Positions 1 to 8,547 of a stretch of DNA of 62,412 nt are shown here, in pieces (the stretch's first letter is position 1; each line of letters opens with the position of its first letter). Source of the DNA: Gammaproteobacteria bacterium. Its GTDB lineage: Bacteria > Pseudomonadota > Gammaproteobacteria > Pseudomonadales > Azotimanducaceae. The notes beneath the pieces were generated by a model. It was given only the letters and a program-made list of their open reading frames with translations, made no database searches and was not told the origin of the DNA. The position numbers were made by a program, and so were the translations under genes. Location: contig VXUA01000013.1 in assembly GCA_009837185.1 (NCBI GenBank), forward strand, positions 1-62,412, in the 5' to 3' direction.

Positions 1-32
1 ACTAAATTTAAAAAGATCTATAGATACGCAAT

Positions 33-248
33 ATGGCAAAAAAAGAAAACAAACGAGGCTCAGAATCAGTTCGTCAGCGAGAACAAGAAGCACTTTTGAA
101 GGAAGCACTTGCTAAACCTGGCGTTCGTGAACTAATGAAAATTTACGGTCATTGGCAGGAGAAAGATCGGGAACTTGACGCTTACCGGGCTGGTACAACA
201 GCATATGGTCGCTTGACTGCAGCGTCAAATTCGTCAGATGTTTTATGA
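33..248 (+). CDS. Small hypothetical protein
   Basis: This 71-residue protein starts at ATG and is rich in Lys, Arg and Glu in its first half. It has no signal peptide or membrane segment, so it is probably a cytoplasmic, possibly nucleic-acid-associated, protein. I do not recognise the family. It ends 24 bases before the broken protease gene on the same strand, so the two may be co-transcribed. The charged N-terminus followed by a predicted helical segment (around residues 20-50) looks like a real protein rather than a chance reading frame, but no function can be given. Confidence 0.5.
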   Translation: MAKKENKRGSESVRQREQEALLKEALAKPGVRELMKIYGHWQEKDRELDAYRAGTTAYGRLTAASNSSDVL

Positions 249-272
249 ACTGATCTAAATCTGAGTATTTAG

Positions 273-1235
273 ATGCCTGTTTGGAGTGAAGTCCTCGCAG
301 AGTTAGCGAGGCAACAAACACCGAACTATGACGAAGTTCGCCGAGAATATCTCTACGAACTGTATCGGCATACTAATCGTAATGCCATTCTTTACTGTTC
401 CGGGTGGCTACAAAAAGAATCTCCAGCTATTCTTGTATCCATTGGAGATGAAGACATCCAAGCCCTTATGGAAGTCACTCACGGGCTTGAAGGTACAACT
501 TTAGATTTAATCTTACATAGTCCTGGGGGATCCCCTGAAGCAGCAGAAGCCATCGTTTCCTACTTAAGATCGAGATTTTCGTACATTAGAGTGATTGTGC
601 CACAACTTGCAATGTCGGCTGCAACTATGATTGCATGCGCTGCGGATGAAATTGTTCTCTGAAAGCATTCTTTTCTCGGTCCTATCGATCCTCAACTTGT
701 ACTTCATACTCCGCTCGGGGCACGAGCAGTATTAGATCAATTCGATCGATCGAAACGAGAGTGTAGAATTCGACCGGATGAGCTCGCTGCTTGGATTCCA
801 ATGCTGAGTCAATTTGGTCCCGATTTACTCGAACAGTGTGAATCTGCTTTGAGAATGTCACGAGAATTAGTCACCACTTGGTTAAAGCGCTACATGTTTA
901 GCGAATCGGTTGACGGCGAAGGGCGGACCGAGACAATATCTAATTGGCTTGCAGATCATCAAAACTTCATGAGTCATAGTCGGCACATTCCTAGAGAGGA
1001 TGTTGAAGCATATGGGTTAAAAACATCGCGTTTAGAAAGTGACGAGCAGCTTCAAGATCTTGTACTTACGATATTTCATGCTACCACTCTCACTTTTGGA
1101 GGGACTCCTGCGGTAAAAATCGTAGAAAACCATCGTGGTAACGCGTTTATTAAACAACAAGTCGTTCAACAAGGTCCTCCTATCCAAGTTGGTGTTTTAC
1201 CGACAACACCCACAGAAAATCTTCAGCACTCTTAG
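273..1235 (+). pseudogene. SDH/SppA-like serine protease gene with internal TGA stop
   Basis: The frame encodes a Clp-fold serine protease of the SDH_sah (PF01972)/SppA-like type. The first part has the LILHSPGGSPEAAEAI oxyanion-side motif and the AMSAATMIA segment expected to hold the nucleophile. A TGA at 660-662 then stops translation at residue 129. The same frame stays open after it to 1235 and continues with KHSFLGPIDPQ, the conserved segment expected to supply the catalytic Lys. TGA sits where the family normally has Gly (GK-S-LGPIDPQ), so one GGA-to-TGA change explains it. A 129-residue product would lack the Lys and the C-terminal half. Restart at the ATG at 801 would give only a 144-residue tail. 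Nearby genes use TGA as an ordinary stop, so recoding is unlikely; a recent nonsense mutation or a base-call error is simplest. Confidence 0.75.
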
Positions 1236-1474
1236 AACGTACAGGATCAGTAGCCGGATTCCCTTGTACGTGCTTTCAAGGCATGTCGCATCGGATATAG
1301 TTTATCACGCGGACATTAAGGTGAATAGTTTTCCGCGGCACTGAGTAGATCTCAGTCAATGTCTATATTCGAGAATGCGACGGTTCCAGGCTGATGTTAT
1401 TCGCTCAATAATCTTTCAGAACATTCGAAGTAGGAATTTTTCTTGCTTCTCTTGTCTCTGTCCTTAATATATGT

Positions 1475-1485
1475 TCATATTAACA
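1475..1485 (+). promoter_or_regulatory. Copy of the ICE-upstream motif (TCATATTAACA)
   Basis: This 11-base stretch, 31 bases before the parB start, matches 9 of 11 positions of the ACATATAAACA motif found upstream of two other ICE-core operons. It lies in an AT-rich patch that could hold the parB promoter. It is a candidate operator, supported only by recurrence. Confidence 0.3.
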
Positions 1486-1515
1486 GTAATTAACCAGTCA
1501 ACTTAAACGCATTTC

Positions 1516-2916
1516 TTGTCCGAAACTTCATATCTTTCATCTAGCGAATCGCAGATCCCAAACCAAACCAACATCGTCGAAGAACTGATCCCGTTAGATC
1601 AAATTCGATGTCTACCGTACGCGGTTCGGGAGAGCATGCGGGAAGATTACGAAAGGCTCTATCAGTCCATCAAAGAGGAAGGTGTGCAGCAACCTCTCGT
1701 TGTAGCAAGACCACCAGAATCTGAACACTATGTGTTAATTGCTGGTGGCAATACCCGTCTTGAAATCATTCAACGATTACACGAGGAGAGTAGGGGATCG
1801 CGATTTCGCGACATAAATTGCGTTGTTGTGTCTTGGCCAGGGATTTGTATCGCGAAGATTAGTCACCTCGTTACTAATGATCTTGTAAATGGAGCAAGAT
1901 TTTTTGAACGTGCCAAAGCAATCTTGAAATTCATCGATGGAAACTCAGATCTTCCAATAGACCATACCACCAGTGATCGGGAAGTTTCCAAGTTTTTCAC
2001 GGAACACGGTTTCCCACTGTATCGCAGTACCTATGCCGCAATGAGGTATGCGGTGGACTTTCTCAATAGTTATTTACCGTTGTCGTTGGCCTGTTCTTTT
2101 AGTACTCTTGATGTCAAACATATTCAAAGACTTGAGAACCGACTAAAAAGTGACTGGGTCGCAGAAGGAAAATCAGAGTCAGAATTCAATCAACTGTTCA
2201 TCGAGGTCGCGCAGAGTTGCGATCACGAGGATTTGGATTATGAGACGTTTCGAGATTTACTGACAGAGCAGGTTGTAGCTGAACTGCAAGACATTGAAGA
2301 GAGTTCAGTGAATACGTTATCAAGAGAGACTGTAACAAAAGAAAATTCAGCCACAGAACACTGCCCTCAAAAGAGCGACATCGCACCTGAATTTGATACA
2401 CCTTCTACATATGTAGTTACTAAGGACGAATTTTGTACAGCAAGTGAATTCTTGAACAAGTGCATGGATCAAGAACCCAGCGAACGGATCCGAAATTTAG
2501 CAATGGAGTTAGCACGTCGTTTTGGTTTTCGTGAATGTATAGTACTGGGAGATAAGGGAGAGTTTGGATTCTTTGTCGTAGATCTTCCATCAGAAGAATC
2601 TTCACTGACTACTCGTTTGGTTTGGGAATACTTGGTGAATTTTTCTGGAACCTGTGAGATGTCTAAGGATGAACTAATTCCGAACCTCAAACCTGATTCA
2701 AGGCTCTACGGCGAGTTTCAAGATCAGGAATTTTCACCGTCTCTTCAGATCGCCAAAGAAATAGATCTGTCTGTGATGTGGCGTGTGGATTCTGAATCCT
2801 TTGAACTATTACTCCATCTCTGGAGATTAGTGTTCGAACATACAGAATTTAGACCCGACTTGGGGGATACAGAACTGCCGATTGAATTTGGTGAGCAGTT
2901 TCGCATCGCGGCATAG
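1516..2916 (+). CDS. parB: ICE ParB-family protein (PFGI-1 class)
   Basis: A 466-residue ParB-type protein starting at TTG. The N-terminal ParB/Srx-like domain (about residues 20-110) contains the IPLDQI-type opening, a GVQQPLVV strand and the LIAGGNTRLEII box at about 73-84, typical of the ICE class TIGR03764 rather than chromosomal ParB (GERR box). A helical DNA-binding region follows, then a long acidic C-terminal extension (about 260-466). In related ICEs this protein helps stabilise or replicate the excised element, and a ParB-like protein takes part in activating ICE transfer in some relatives. It is the first gene of the replication/partition module, followed 203 bases later by the PFL_4669 gene. 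No ParA gene is visible in the window. The start is uncertain because TTG has only a weak ribosome-binding site. Confidence 0.85.
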   Translation: MSETSYLSSSESQIPNQTNIVEELIPLDQIRCLPYAVRESMREDYERLYQSIKEEGVQQPLVVARPPESEHYVLIAGGNTRLEIIQRLHEESRGSRFRDINCVVVSWPGICIAKISHLVTNDLVNGARFFERAKAILKFIDGNSDLPIDHTTSDREVSKFFTEHGFPLYRSTYAAMRYAVDFLNSYLPLSLACSFSTLDVKHIQRLENRLKSDWVAEGKSESEFNQLFIEVAQSCDHEDLDYETFRDLLTEQVVAELQDIEESSVNTLSRETVTKENSATEHCPQKSDIAPEFDTPSTYVVTKDEFCTASEFLNKCMDQEPSERIRNLAMELARRFGFRECIVLGDKGEFGFFVVDLPSEESSLTTRLVWEYLVNFSGTCEMSKDELIPNLKPDSRLYGEFQDQEFSPSLQIAKEIDLSVMWRVDSESFELLLHLWRLVFEHTEFRPDLGDTELPIEFGEQFRIAA

Positions 2917-3076
2917 ATCTCACTGATTTGCTGCCGTGGGGAAAAGTGATCACACACTAGCCAGCAACAAATACATATATACCAATGAGTTTATATTCGC
3001 GGTTTGCTTAATAACAGCGAATTAAGACTCAAAATCAGATCGAATAGCGAGTTGATTGTGTCTTGAAGTCTCATCG

Positions 3077-3103
3077 TTGAGTCTCTAAAAATTCCTGTAT
3101 AAT
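3077..3103 (+). promoter_or_regulatory. Candidate promoter for the PFL_4669 gene
   Basis: A perfect TATAAT -10 box lies at 3098-3103, with a TTGAGT -35-like box at 3077-3082. The 15-base spacing is short. The transcript would begin about 10 bases before the ATG at 3120, giving an almost leaderless message. Confidence 0.4.
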
Positions 3104-3109
3104 ATATGG

Positions 3110-3120
3110 ACATATAAACA
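3110..3120 (+). promoter_or_regulatory. ICE-upstream motif ACATATAAACA
   Basis: This 11-mer is identical to the one at 48763-48773 upstream of the second transfer operon. It overlaps the expected transcription start and the first base of the PFL_4669 start codon, where a bound protein would block expression. Confidence 0.35.
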
Positions 3121-3884
3121 TGTTATTAAATCAAGATTTAAAACTGGTCGATTCAGTTAATGGAAAAACTTCACCCCACGATCGAGCGCAAAGCATCCAG
3201 ACTGACGTTTGGCTTTCCTTGCACACTAGATATGCACAACTGTTAGTTCGCGGGCGACAGGTTAAGGGAAAAGCACCGATTGTTGGACTGCTTCGATTTG
3301 CCGATTCGCTTCGAGTTATCTGGCATGCAGCTGAAGCTAATGATCCTTATGCAGACTGGTGGCTCATAAAACTGCAAGACACTTACCACGTCATTGACAA
3401 TCGGATAGGGAACCTCATGGCAAAGTTCCTAGCCAAACTGCCAGCTCGCGAAACATTTCAAATCGCTCCACCGGAAGATAAAGATCCGTTTCGAATTCGA
3501 TTAAGTTTCGCTACTCCCTACGCATATCAAGCAGCAGAACTGTTGAGTAAGTTTGACTCACTCGTACGTTGTGTTCTAGGCTGCAAACATCTAGGAGTGA
3601 TCGATAACAAAACTGCGAAAAACACTATTTATCAAGTAGCCCGCCTTATTCGAGGGTTGTTCGCGCTCGCAACTCGGTACCGTCATCTGGGTATCGATCG
3701 AAACAACCCTCTATCGTTTGAAGCGGATGGCAAAACCGCTCGACGATACATGGGCGAACTACCAGAAGACGTAAGAGCAGGCACTAGACGTGCTCGACTC
3801 GCGCCTGCAATAATCAAGGGATTACCTCCTTATGTTCCTCCCGTCACCGAAAACAACGAAGCCTACGAAGGACTGGGAGATTGA
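3120..3884 (+). CDS. ICE protein, PFL_4669 family (TIGR03761)
   Basis: A 254-residue soluble protein. The segments WLSLHTRYAQLLVRGR (about 31-46), GLLRFADSLRVIWHAAEAND and the C-terminal LATRYRHLGIDRNN match my knowledge of the PFL_4669/TIGR03761 family of integrating conjugative elements. The family's molecular function is unknown. It lies in the replication/partition cluster between ParB and STY4534/DUF3577 genes in PFGI-1-like and SPI-7-like elements, as here. It has no signal peptide or membrane segment. The ATG is preceded by a good TATAAT box. Its TGA stop overlaps a TTG that opens a poorly conserved frame, see 3881-4074. Confidence 0.85.
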   Translation: MLLNQDLKLVDSVNGKTSPHDRAQSIQTDVWLSLHTRYAQLLVRGRQVKGKAPIVGLLRFADSLRVIWHAAEANDPYADWWLIKLQDTYHVIDNRIGNLMAKFLAKLPARETFQIAPPEDKDPFRIRLSFATPYAYQAAELLSKFDSLVRCVLGCKHLGVIDNKTAKNTIYQVARLIRGLFALATRYRHLGIDRNNPLSFEADGKTARRYMGELPEDVRAGTRRARLAPAIIKGLPPYVPPVTENNEAYEGLGD

Positions 3885-4074
3885 TCAGTCTTTTTCTAGA
3901 TACTCGGCACCACTGCGATTCAGTGGTAGAAGCGTCGGCGGATCGTGAAATCGACGCACACGTACAAACTTTACGGGGTTTGTATGCGATCCTAATGTCA
4001 CCGTCAATTTTGAAGAATTCAAGATTGATGCAATCATGCTTTTTCAAGCTCGCTTGGAAGAGTTTTAACCGACC
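3881..4074 (+). pseudogene. Possible remnant of a small ICE gene
   Basis: The interval between PFL_4669 and STY4534 genes holds coding-like sequence in two frames. From TTG 3881, which overlaps the preceding TGA, one frame reads EASADREIDAHVQTLRG and then becomes atypical. A second frame gives DPNVTVNFEEFKIDAIML and ends in LEEF and TAA near 4072, just before the ribosome-binding site of the next gene. One frameshift around 3980 would join them into a protein of about 60 residues. The first frame stays open for 1.1 kb only because it runs through the next gene out of frame. Relatives have short genes of unknown function here, so a decayed one is plausible. Low confidence. Confidence 0.25.
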
Positions 4075-4091
4075 AACCTGGAGGCAGCGTT

Positions 4092-4493
4092 ATGTCAGTA
4101 ATAGCAAATGCGAAGCAGTTCGCACTGCTTACTACTGGGATTGGCTACCTGAGTCGAGTTCGAGAGATCGAACCCAACGAAGGTTTACCCTTTCTTGTAG
4201 TAACTATTTCCGCCCTCAGAGGCTGGGACGAGGAAGTTCGGTATACGTACATGGACTGCCGTGTCTCGGGCCGTTCCTGTCACGCGTACGTGACCAGTTT
4301 AGCACCGTACGTGGAAGCAGGCGACAAAGTCCTGGTTCGCTTTCGAACGCACGATATGTTCGCGGAAACGTTTACTTATCGACAAGGCCCGAAACAGGGC
4401 AAAGTCGGGGTAACCGTGAAAGCCAAACTGATCGGCATCGAATGGGCACGAGTCAATGGTGTTGCATATGCCGAGCTGGAAGAAACAGCTTAG
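4092..4493 (+). CDS. STY4534-family ICE replication protein (DUF3577)
   Basis: A 133-residue protein starting at ATG after a GGAGG ribosome-binding site. The segments TTGIGYLSRVREIEPNEG, a VSG (residues about 58-60) inside an RYTYMDCRVSG strand, and the DMFAETFTYRQGPKQG region closely match the DUF3577/STY4534 family. The strand-rich layout suggests an OB-like fold, consistent with a single-stranded-DNA-related role in ICE replication, but the biochemical role is inferred. It sits between PFL_4669 and the DUF6573 gene. A strong hairpin with a T-tract follows before the next gene, so this gene may be expressed at a different level from its downstream partner. Confidence 0.88.
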   Translation: MSVIANAKQFALLTTGIGYLSRVREIEPNEGLPFLVVTISALRGWDEEVRYTYMDCRVSGRSCHAYVTSLAPYVEAGDKVLVRFRTHDMFAETFTYRQGPKQGKVGVTVKAKLIGIEWARVNGVAYAELEETA

Positions 4494-4555
4494 GTACTCT
4501 AACTGATTCAGTTACCAAGTATTTAACTCGGATTCCACCTCAAATATTTACCACC

Positions 4556-4612
4556 CGGCCGGGGAGTACCACTCCCCGACGGGCGAGAGGTCGACTCGGC
4601 CGTTTTTCTTTT
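4556..4612 (+). terminator. Intrinsic terminator or attenuator before the DUF6573 gene
   Basis: CGGCCG at 4556-4561 and again at 4597-4602 can close a long stem, because the hexamer is self-complementary. It is followed directly by TTTTTCTTTT (4603-4612). Inside lies a second perfect hairpin, CGGGGAGT-ACC-ACTCCCCG (4560-4578), which overlaps the outer stem by two bases. AGGAG for the next gene follows at 4613-4617. This geometry would end most STY4534 transcripts or act as an attenuator for DUF6573. Confidence 0.6.
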
Positions 4613-4624
4613 AGGAGAATAGCA

Positions 4625-5044
4625 ATGTCAGACTTCTTCGACAACAATCCTGAACAATTGGCTGTTGACCCAGCATACACTGGTTCGAGAGCTGAAGCAA
4701 TTACCGAGGGCACTATCATTGATGTCAGTGATCTCGGTCGCCAAGTCGGTTTCAAATGGCCGGTCGCAATGACCAAAGCTGTTTGGGATGATTCCGTATC
4801 TTGGAGCGATGATGACAGCGAGCAACAGGTTCCTCAGAACCAGAAATCTCGTTTGTTTTCTGTCGTCGGTGCGTGTGCTGACTATGTCAGAACTCGCGGA
4901 CCAAAGGCGGACCGAATGCGTTTTCGCATTAACCGCATTCCACGCGATGGAGTATCACGGGGTGCACAACAACGTCTCCTACAAGTCGTCGCTCATCCGG
5001 GCGATGATGGAGAACCGGTGTTAACCATCCGAATTCCCGCGTAG
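4625..5044 (+). CDS. DUF6573-family protein
   Basis: A 139-residue protein starting at ATG 4625, chosen because AGGAG lies seven bases upstream and the preceding in-frame sequence is out-of-frame translation of other genes. The segment AEAITEGTIIDVSDLGRQVGFKWPVAMTKAVWDD (split here as residues about 22-55) is typical of DUF6573 proteins, which occur near replication and single-strand-binding genes on plasmids and ICEs. The C-terminus (VLTIRIPA) is the usual ending. Function is unknown. The gene follows an attenuator-like hairpin and is closed by two strong inverted repeats at 5049-5117, so it is the last gene of the module. Confidence 0.75.
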   Translation: MSDFFDNNPEQLAVDPAYTGSRAEAITEGTIIDVSDLGRQVGFKWPVAMTKAVWDDSVSWSDDDSEQQVPQNQKSRLFSVVGACADYVRTRGPKADRMRFRINRIPRDGVSRGAQQRLLQVVAHPGDDGEPVLTIRIPA

Positions 5045-5048
5045 GAAC

Positions 5049-5070
5049 GACACAGTTTCTTAACTGTGTC
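5049..5070 (+). terminator. Hairpin downstream of DUF6573 gene
   Basis: GACACAGTT (5049-5057) and AACTGTGTC (5062-5070) form a perfect nine-base stem with a TCTT loop, five bases after the stop codon. No T-tract follows, so it may be a pause or a transcript-end stabiliser rather than a classic terminator. Confidence 0.45.
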
Positions 5071-5085
5071 TCAGGATCAGAGCAT

Positions 5086-5117
5086 GTTAGTTTGAGTAGT
5101 TCTTTACTCAAACTAAC
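5086..5117 (+). terminator. Second hairpin downstream of DUF6573 gene
   Basis: GTTAGTTTGAGTA (5086-5098) and its exact reverse complement (5105-5117) form a 13-base stem with a six-base loop. With the 5049 hairpin it forms a tandem structure marking the end of the replication/partition module. Confidence 0.5.
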
Positions 5118-5417
5118 GTGATTCTGTTTCAATACGGTCCAACACATTTGTTGCTTCTCTATCCCAACTTTTCTACATATAGTTAGCTAGGACGATTCTT
5201 AAATTCCTACTCATTATTGATCTGATCTTCATTTCGATTAACCTCTAAATTTCAGTGCAAAAATACGGAAACCTGTTTCAAACGTGTTCTTGAACATGAT
5301 AAAATTGACGAGACTTACGTTTCAATTAAACTCCCATCGGAATTAACAACTGAATTAAACAGTAGTACAGTCTGTTGAAGGGATGAGCTCGCACACCCAA
5401 TACAGTGAGATCAAGAA
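5118..5417. other. Gap between core module and cargo
   Basis: After the two hairpins the sequence is AT-rich and shows no coding frame, tRNA-like fold or direct repeat that I can support. It presumably holds the promoter for the membrane-protein gene at 5418. Confidence 0.4.
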
Positions 5418-6074
5418 ATGAATGACATAGAACACACCAAATCTGGCAAGACGTTTGATCGGATCAAGACAAAGATAAAGACAGCTTCTTCAACTATCGT
5501 GAGGTTATTCGCTGAACTTGCCGTGGTGTTTATAGGGGTCTATCTCGCGTTTCTCTTAACCGACTATCAGGAGGAACTTGAGAAAGGGGAAATTCGCATA
5601 AAGTTCTACGAAAGCCTCATTGTAGAATTGAGTGGGGTGGTTCAGCATCTTTTGGAAGAAGAGGAACATATGCTTTGGCACACAAGTACTCGGGAAGAAA
5701 TTAGAAAAGGAAATCGTCCCAAAATTCCCGCTCAACCCCTTAACTGCGCAATCCCCGCTTCATTATTGACCGCAGCCTTTGACAGTCGCAACTTCGAGTC
5801 CCTTAAAACTCCGACGATTAACAATGTCGTGCTGCTCACTCCAGTAATAGAGTCTCTCAATCAAAAAGTCCAAAACTTTAATAATCTTTTAGTTTCGCTT
5901 CTCGCGGCGCAGAAGTCCGATGAAGATTGTTGTTATGACATACATGGCAACATTCTTGACGACTATATTTGGTATCCAACGCTCGTCAAGGACATACACG
6001 ACCTAAATGTAGAAATTAGAGAGATCATTCTTGACAGAGCGATTCCTGACTTACAACAACTAACGAAATCTTAA
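5418..6074 (+). CDS. Membrane-anchored hypothetical protein
   Basis: A 218-residue protein with one clear transmembrane segment at about residues 26-48 (VRLFAELAVVFIGVYLAFLL), followed by a charged helical region with a short acidic run (about 80-87, EEEEH). This N-terminal pattern (AELAVVFIGVYLAF then DYQ) is common in uncharacterised bacterial proteins in which a single helix precedes a periplasmic or cytoplasmic helical domain. Topology is not clear from sequence: positive charges before the helix suggest an inner N-terminus and an outer C-terminal domain, which holds Cys residues at about 110 and 173-174. Flanked by the ICE core on one side and lipoprotein genes on the other. Function unknown. 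Confidence 0.6.
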   Translation: MNDIEHTKSGKTFDRIKTKIKTASSTIVRLFAELAVVFIGVYLAFLLTDYQEELEKGEIRIKFYESLIVELSGVVQHLLEEEEHMLWHTSTREEIRKGNRPKIPAQPLNCAIPASLLTAAFDSRNFESLKTPTINNVVLLTPVIESLNQKVQNFNNLLVSLLAAQKSDEDCCYDIHGNILDDYIWYPTLVKDIHDLNVEIREIILDRAIPDLQQLTKS

Positions 6075-6340
6075 TCGGGCTTGAGTTCAAACTGGCCGAG
6101 TCAGTAGATCAAAGGAACGACGGGTGTGATTAAAGGGAATGGATACACTAATGTCGGAAAAATTCATTGCCATTAAATTGAAGTAGCGATCAAGCCTACC
6201 GAATTTTCTGGAGGCTAGCAATTTGTACATCGATTGGATCAATTCTCCGAGTTCCCCCAAAATCGATCGAATATTGTGAATTGTCAAATAGGATGTACCT
6301 ATACATCATCCACACAGAATTGGAATAATAAAATTTACTT

Positions 6341-8221
6341 ATGCACATGGAACGAACTATTGGACTGAAACACTACGAACCAAGCCATTCGATTAGCTTG
6401 TGCGTAGTGTTGCTCTTATCGTTTGTAGTCTCTGCTTGCAGTGTCGATCCTTCCAAGCAATACACAATTTCTGTGGAGTACCTTCCAATTGAACTTAATG
6501 CACGAGGTGTAGAAGACTCAACTGACTATTCAACTGCAACTGTTTCCATCACACGCGTCGATGTGACCGAAACAGATGAGGAATCCCATAGTGAACTCAT
6601 AGTGTCTCCTTTCCGAAACGGCAGGGTAGACCTGCGAGGACAGATTGAGCATCCAATGTGGGTGGAGGTGCACGTCGTATCTGAAAACGCTGCGACACCA
6701 TTGAAACTTAGATCGTTTGTCGAACCTGGTGAGAGTGTCCCTATTGCGGTTGTAGATTTCAAGATCCCTTTCTACGACGACACGATTGCCCATGTTGGGA
6801 CATCGTCTAACGTGCAGGACCAAACAAAGAAATTTACGTTGTTGGCGGATTTCAACCTATCAAATTTCGACACTCAAAACGTAATCGCAGAGATAAACAT
6901 CGCGTTTTGGAATGAGAGGGGGATGCGACAATGGAGACCGATATCATCGATAGTTGTTCAAGAAGGAAGGTTTAAAGTTGAAATGGAGGTGGACGATCCT
7001 ATTGTCCTCTCAATAGAAATTGCGGATTTGCGCTCATATTATTTCGGTACTCGTTTGATTGCTGAACCTGGTACAACGATTCGTCTAGAACCTTCGAAGC
7101 GTACTGCGTACACCGCAGAATATTTGACAACAGGATGGTTTCAGGATAGAGAAAACACTTCGGAACGTTCACAGCGCCAAGTGTTAGTCGCCGTCGCCGA
7201 TACCGGACGACACAAGAGGATTGTGGAGAGTTGGCATAGGAGCTTTACCTACAGATTAAAGCAAAAATTGTTAGACGAAGCCCTAAGAGAGGAATCGATC
7301 CGTTTCAATGAGCAGATGACTATGAGACCACATGTCGAGGAAGCTAGCGAATCTCAAAGTGAAGAAATTTTGGCGAGTCATACAGAAACCTCCTGGGTGA
7401 AGACCGATCCCATGGAGGGATGTGAGCACGTTGACTTATCGAAAGTCCGTCCGGATATGTGGCTTGAATCAAGCGATACTAATGGTTCTCAATCGAGCGC
7501 GTTGTATGATGAAATTTTCAACATTGAGTTCACGAACCTGAATGACATAGCACGAAGAGCACGAGACCCTTTCGACTCTTTGCTTGCATTAGAATTCGGA
7601 GCTTGGTATTCGCTAAAAGATCATTCCGAAGTTATAAATATTCTCGATCGATTGGCTCTAAATGTACCGCCAATCGTAGCTGAAGAGAGAATCGCACCGA
7701 TGCGCAGATTTCTGTCAGCGATAATGCAATCGGAAATAAATGAACCCCTCAGAGTACCTGGTCAAAAAGCACCAGACTTTGAACTTTCCGATCTTCACGG
7801 AACCGCTCGGAACCTTAGTGAAATTTTTAAAGAGAATGATCTCGTATTCTTGGAATTCATAAGAAGTCCTGAATACTACGTCGATGACAGTCCAACTCTA
7901 TCTTCATCACTCTACGACGAGTATAACGACGCGGGATTGGAGATCGTCACAGTGCTATTTAATTTCGATTCTGACCAAGAGCAGGAACTCGTAGCGAACC
8001 AGAACAACACATGGATTCAATTATTCGATCCACACGTTCCTCTAGATTCGGACTTAGCGAAGTCTTACGCGATAGTACACCGTCATGTGAACTACTTTAT
8101 CGACTCCAATGGTTGCATAATTCAAAGGAGTCTTCGTCTTGCAGACTTACGCGGCTTTTTGAACTCCTACTTCGATATTTCTCCCAGCAGCGATCCGTTG
8201 GAGGATGTCAACTCTCCTTGA
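6341..8221 (+). CDS. TlpA-like lipoprotein lacking the CxxC motif
   Basis: A 626-residue protein with a signal sequence ending in the lipobox VSAC, so the mature protein should be lipid-anchored at about Cys 33. The middle is strand-rich with two similar domains resembling DUF4369. The C-terminal part, from about residue 473 (VPGQKAPDFELSDLHG), has the AhpC/TSA-thioredoxin fold. Where the paralogue at 60442-62193 has WASWCGPCID, this protein has IRSPEYYVDD, so the redox Cys pair is gone. Homology to that paralogue is also clear in CEHVDLSKVRPD versus CQHVDLSSVAPD and in the final CIIQ/CIVQ strand. Thiol oxidoreductase activity is therefore unlikely; a binding or scaffold role is an inference. 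The start could be the ATG two codons later. Confidence 0.75.
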   Translation: MHMERTIGLKHYEPSHSISLCVVLLLSFVVSACSVDPSKQYTISVEYLPIELNARGVEDSTDYSTATVSITRVDVTETDEESHSELIVSPFRNGRVDLRGQIEHPMWVEVHVVSENAATPLKLRSFVEPGESVPIAVVDFKIPFYDDTIAHVGTSSNVQDQTKKFTLLADFNLSNFDTQNVIAEINIAFWNERGMRQWRPISSIVVQEGRFKVEMEVDDPIVLSIEIADLRSYYFGTRLIAEPGTTIRLEPSKRTAYTAEYLTTGWFQDRENTSERSQRQVLVAVADTGRHKRIVESWHRSFTYRLKQKLLDEALREESIRFNEQMTMRPHVEEASESQSEEILASHTETSWVKTDPMEGCEHVDLSKVRPDMWLESSDTNGSQSSALYDEIFNIEFTNLNDIARRARDPFDSLLALEFGAWYSLKDHSEVINILDRLALNVPPIVAEERIAPMRRFLSAIMQSEINEPLRVPGQKAPDFELSDLHGTARNLSEIFKENDLVFLEFIRSPEYYVDDSPTLSSSLYDEYNDAGLEIVTVLFNFDSDQEQELVANQNNTWIQLFDPHVPLDSDLAKSYAIVHRHVNYFIDSNGCIIQRSLRLADLRGFLNSYFDISPSSDPLEDVNSP

Positions 8222-8547
8222 CTTTGATAGAGTCCAGATAAAAGTCCTTTCCGATTTCTTATTTTCGGTCTCCAATTGATATGAGTCGAAGTACTTCTCA
8301 CCATCAATCGGTATGAACTGTCGGGAGGATCGAACAATTCCAGTGAGTTTCCAGCTGAGACAACCGTGCTTCAAGCAGTAATTGGACTCGAAACTTCTAC
8401 TATGTAATCCGCTCATTCAATTTCTTCAACGGAGCATGCGCATGCTCACCGATGCATCCGTCCCTAGCTCAATCACAATCACCAACATCCACTTACAATA
8501 TTATGAAGTAGGGCACAGACTGTGTTGTTACAGGTACAAGTTTTTGC
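8222..8547. other. Gap between lipoprotein genes, with a 16-base palindrome
   Basis: No convincing gene is visible. It contains a perfect 16-base palindrome, GAGCATGCGCATGCTC, at 8432-8447, about 100 bases before the next start codon, which could be an operator or a small cruciform. Confidence 0.35.

Noticed and set aside
660-662. TGA recoded as glycine (as in some Patescibacteria)
   Set aside because: Many intact genes in this window end in TGA (e.g. 3882-3884, 17682-17684, 53215-53217), and all other proteins read normally with the standard code.
660-662. Selenocysteine at the TGA
   Set aside because: The family has Gly, not Cys, at this position, and I saw no convincing SECIS-like hairpin directly downstream.
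3881-5044. One 387-codon open frame across this interval
   Set aside because: Its middle is an out-of-frame reading of the well-supported STY4534 gene and its end is the DUF6573 gene, which has its own ribosome-binding site and ATG. It is not one protein.
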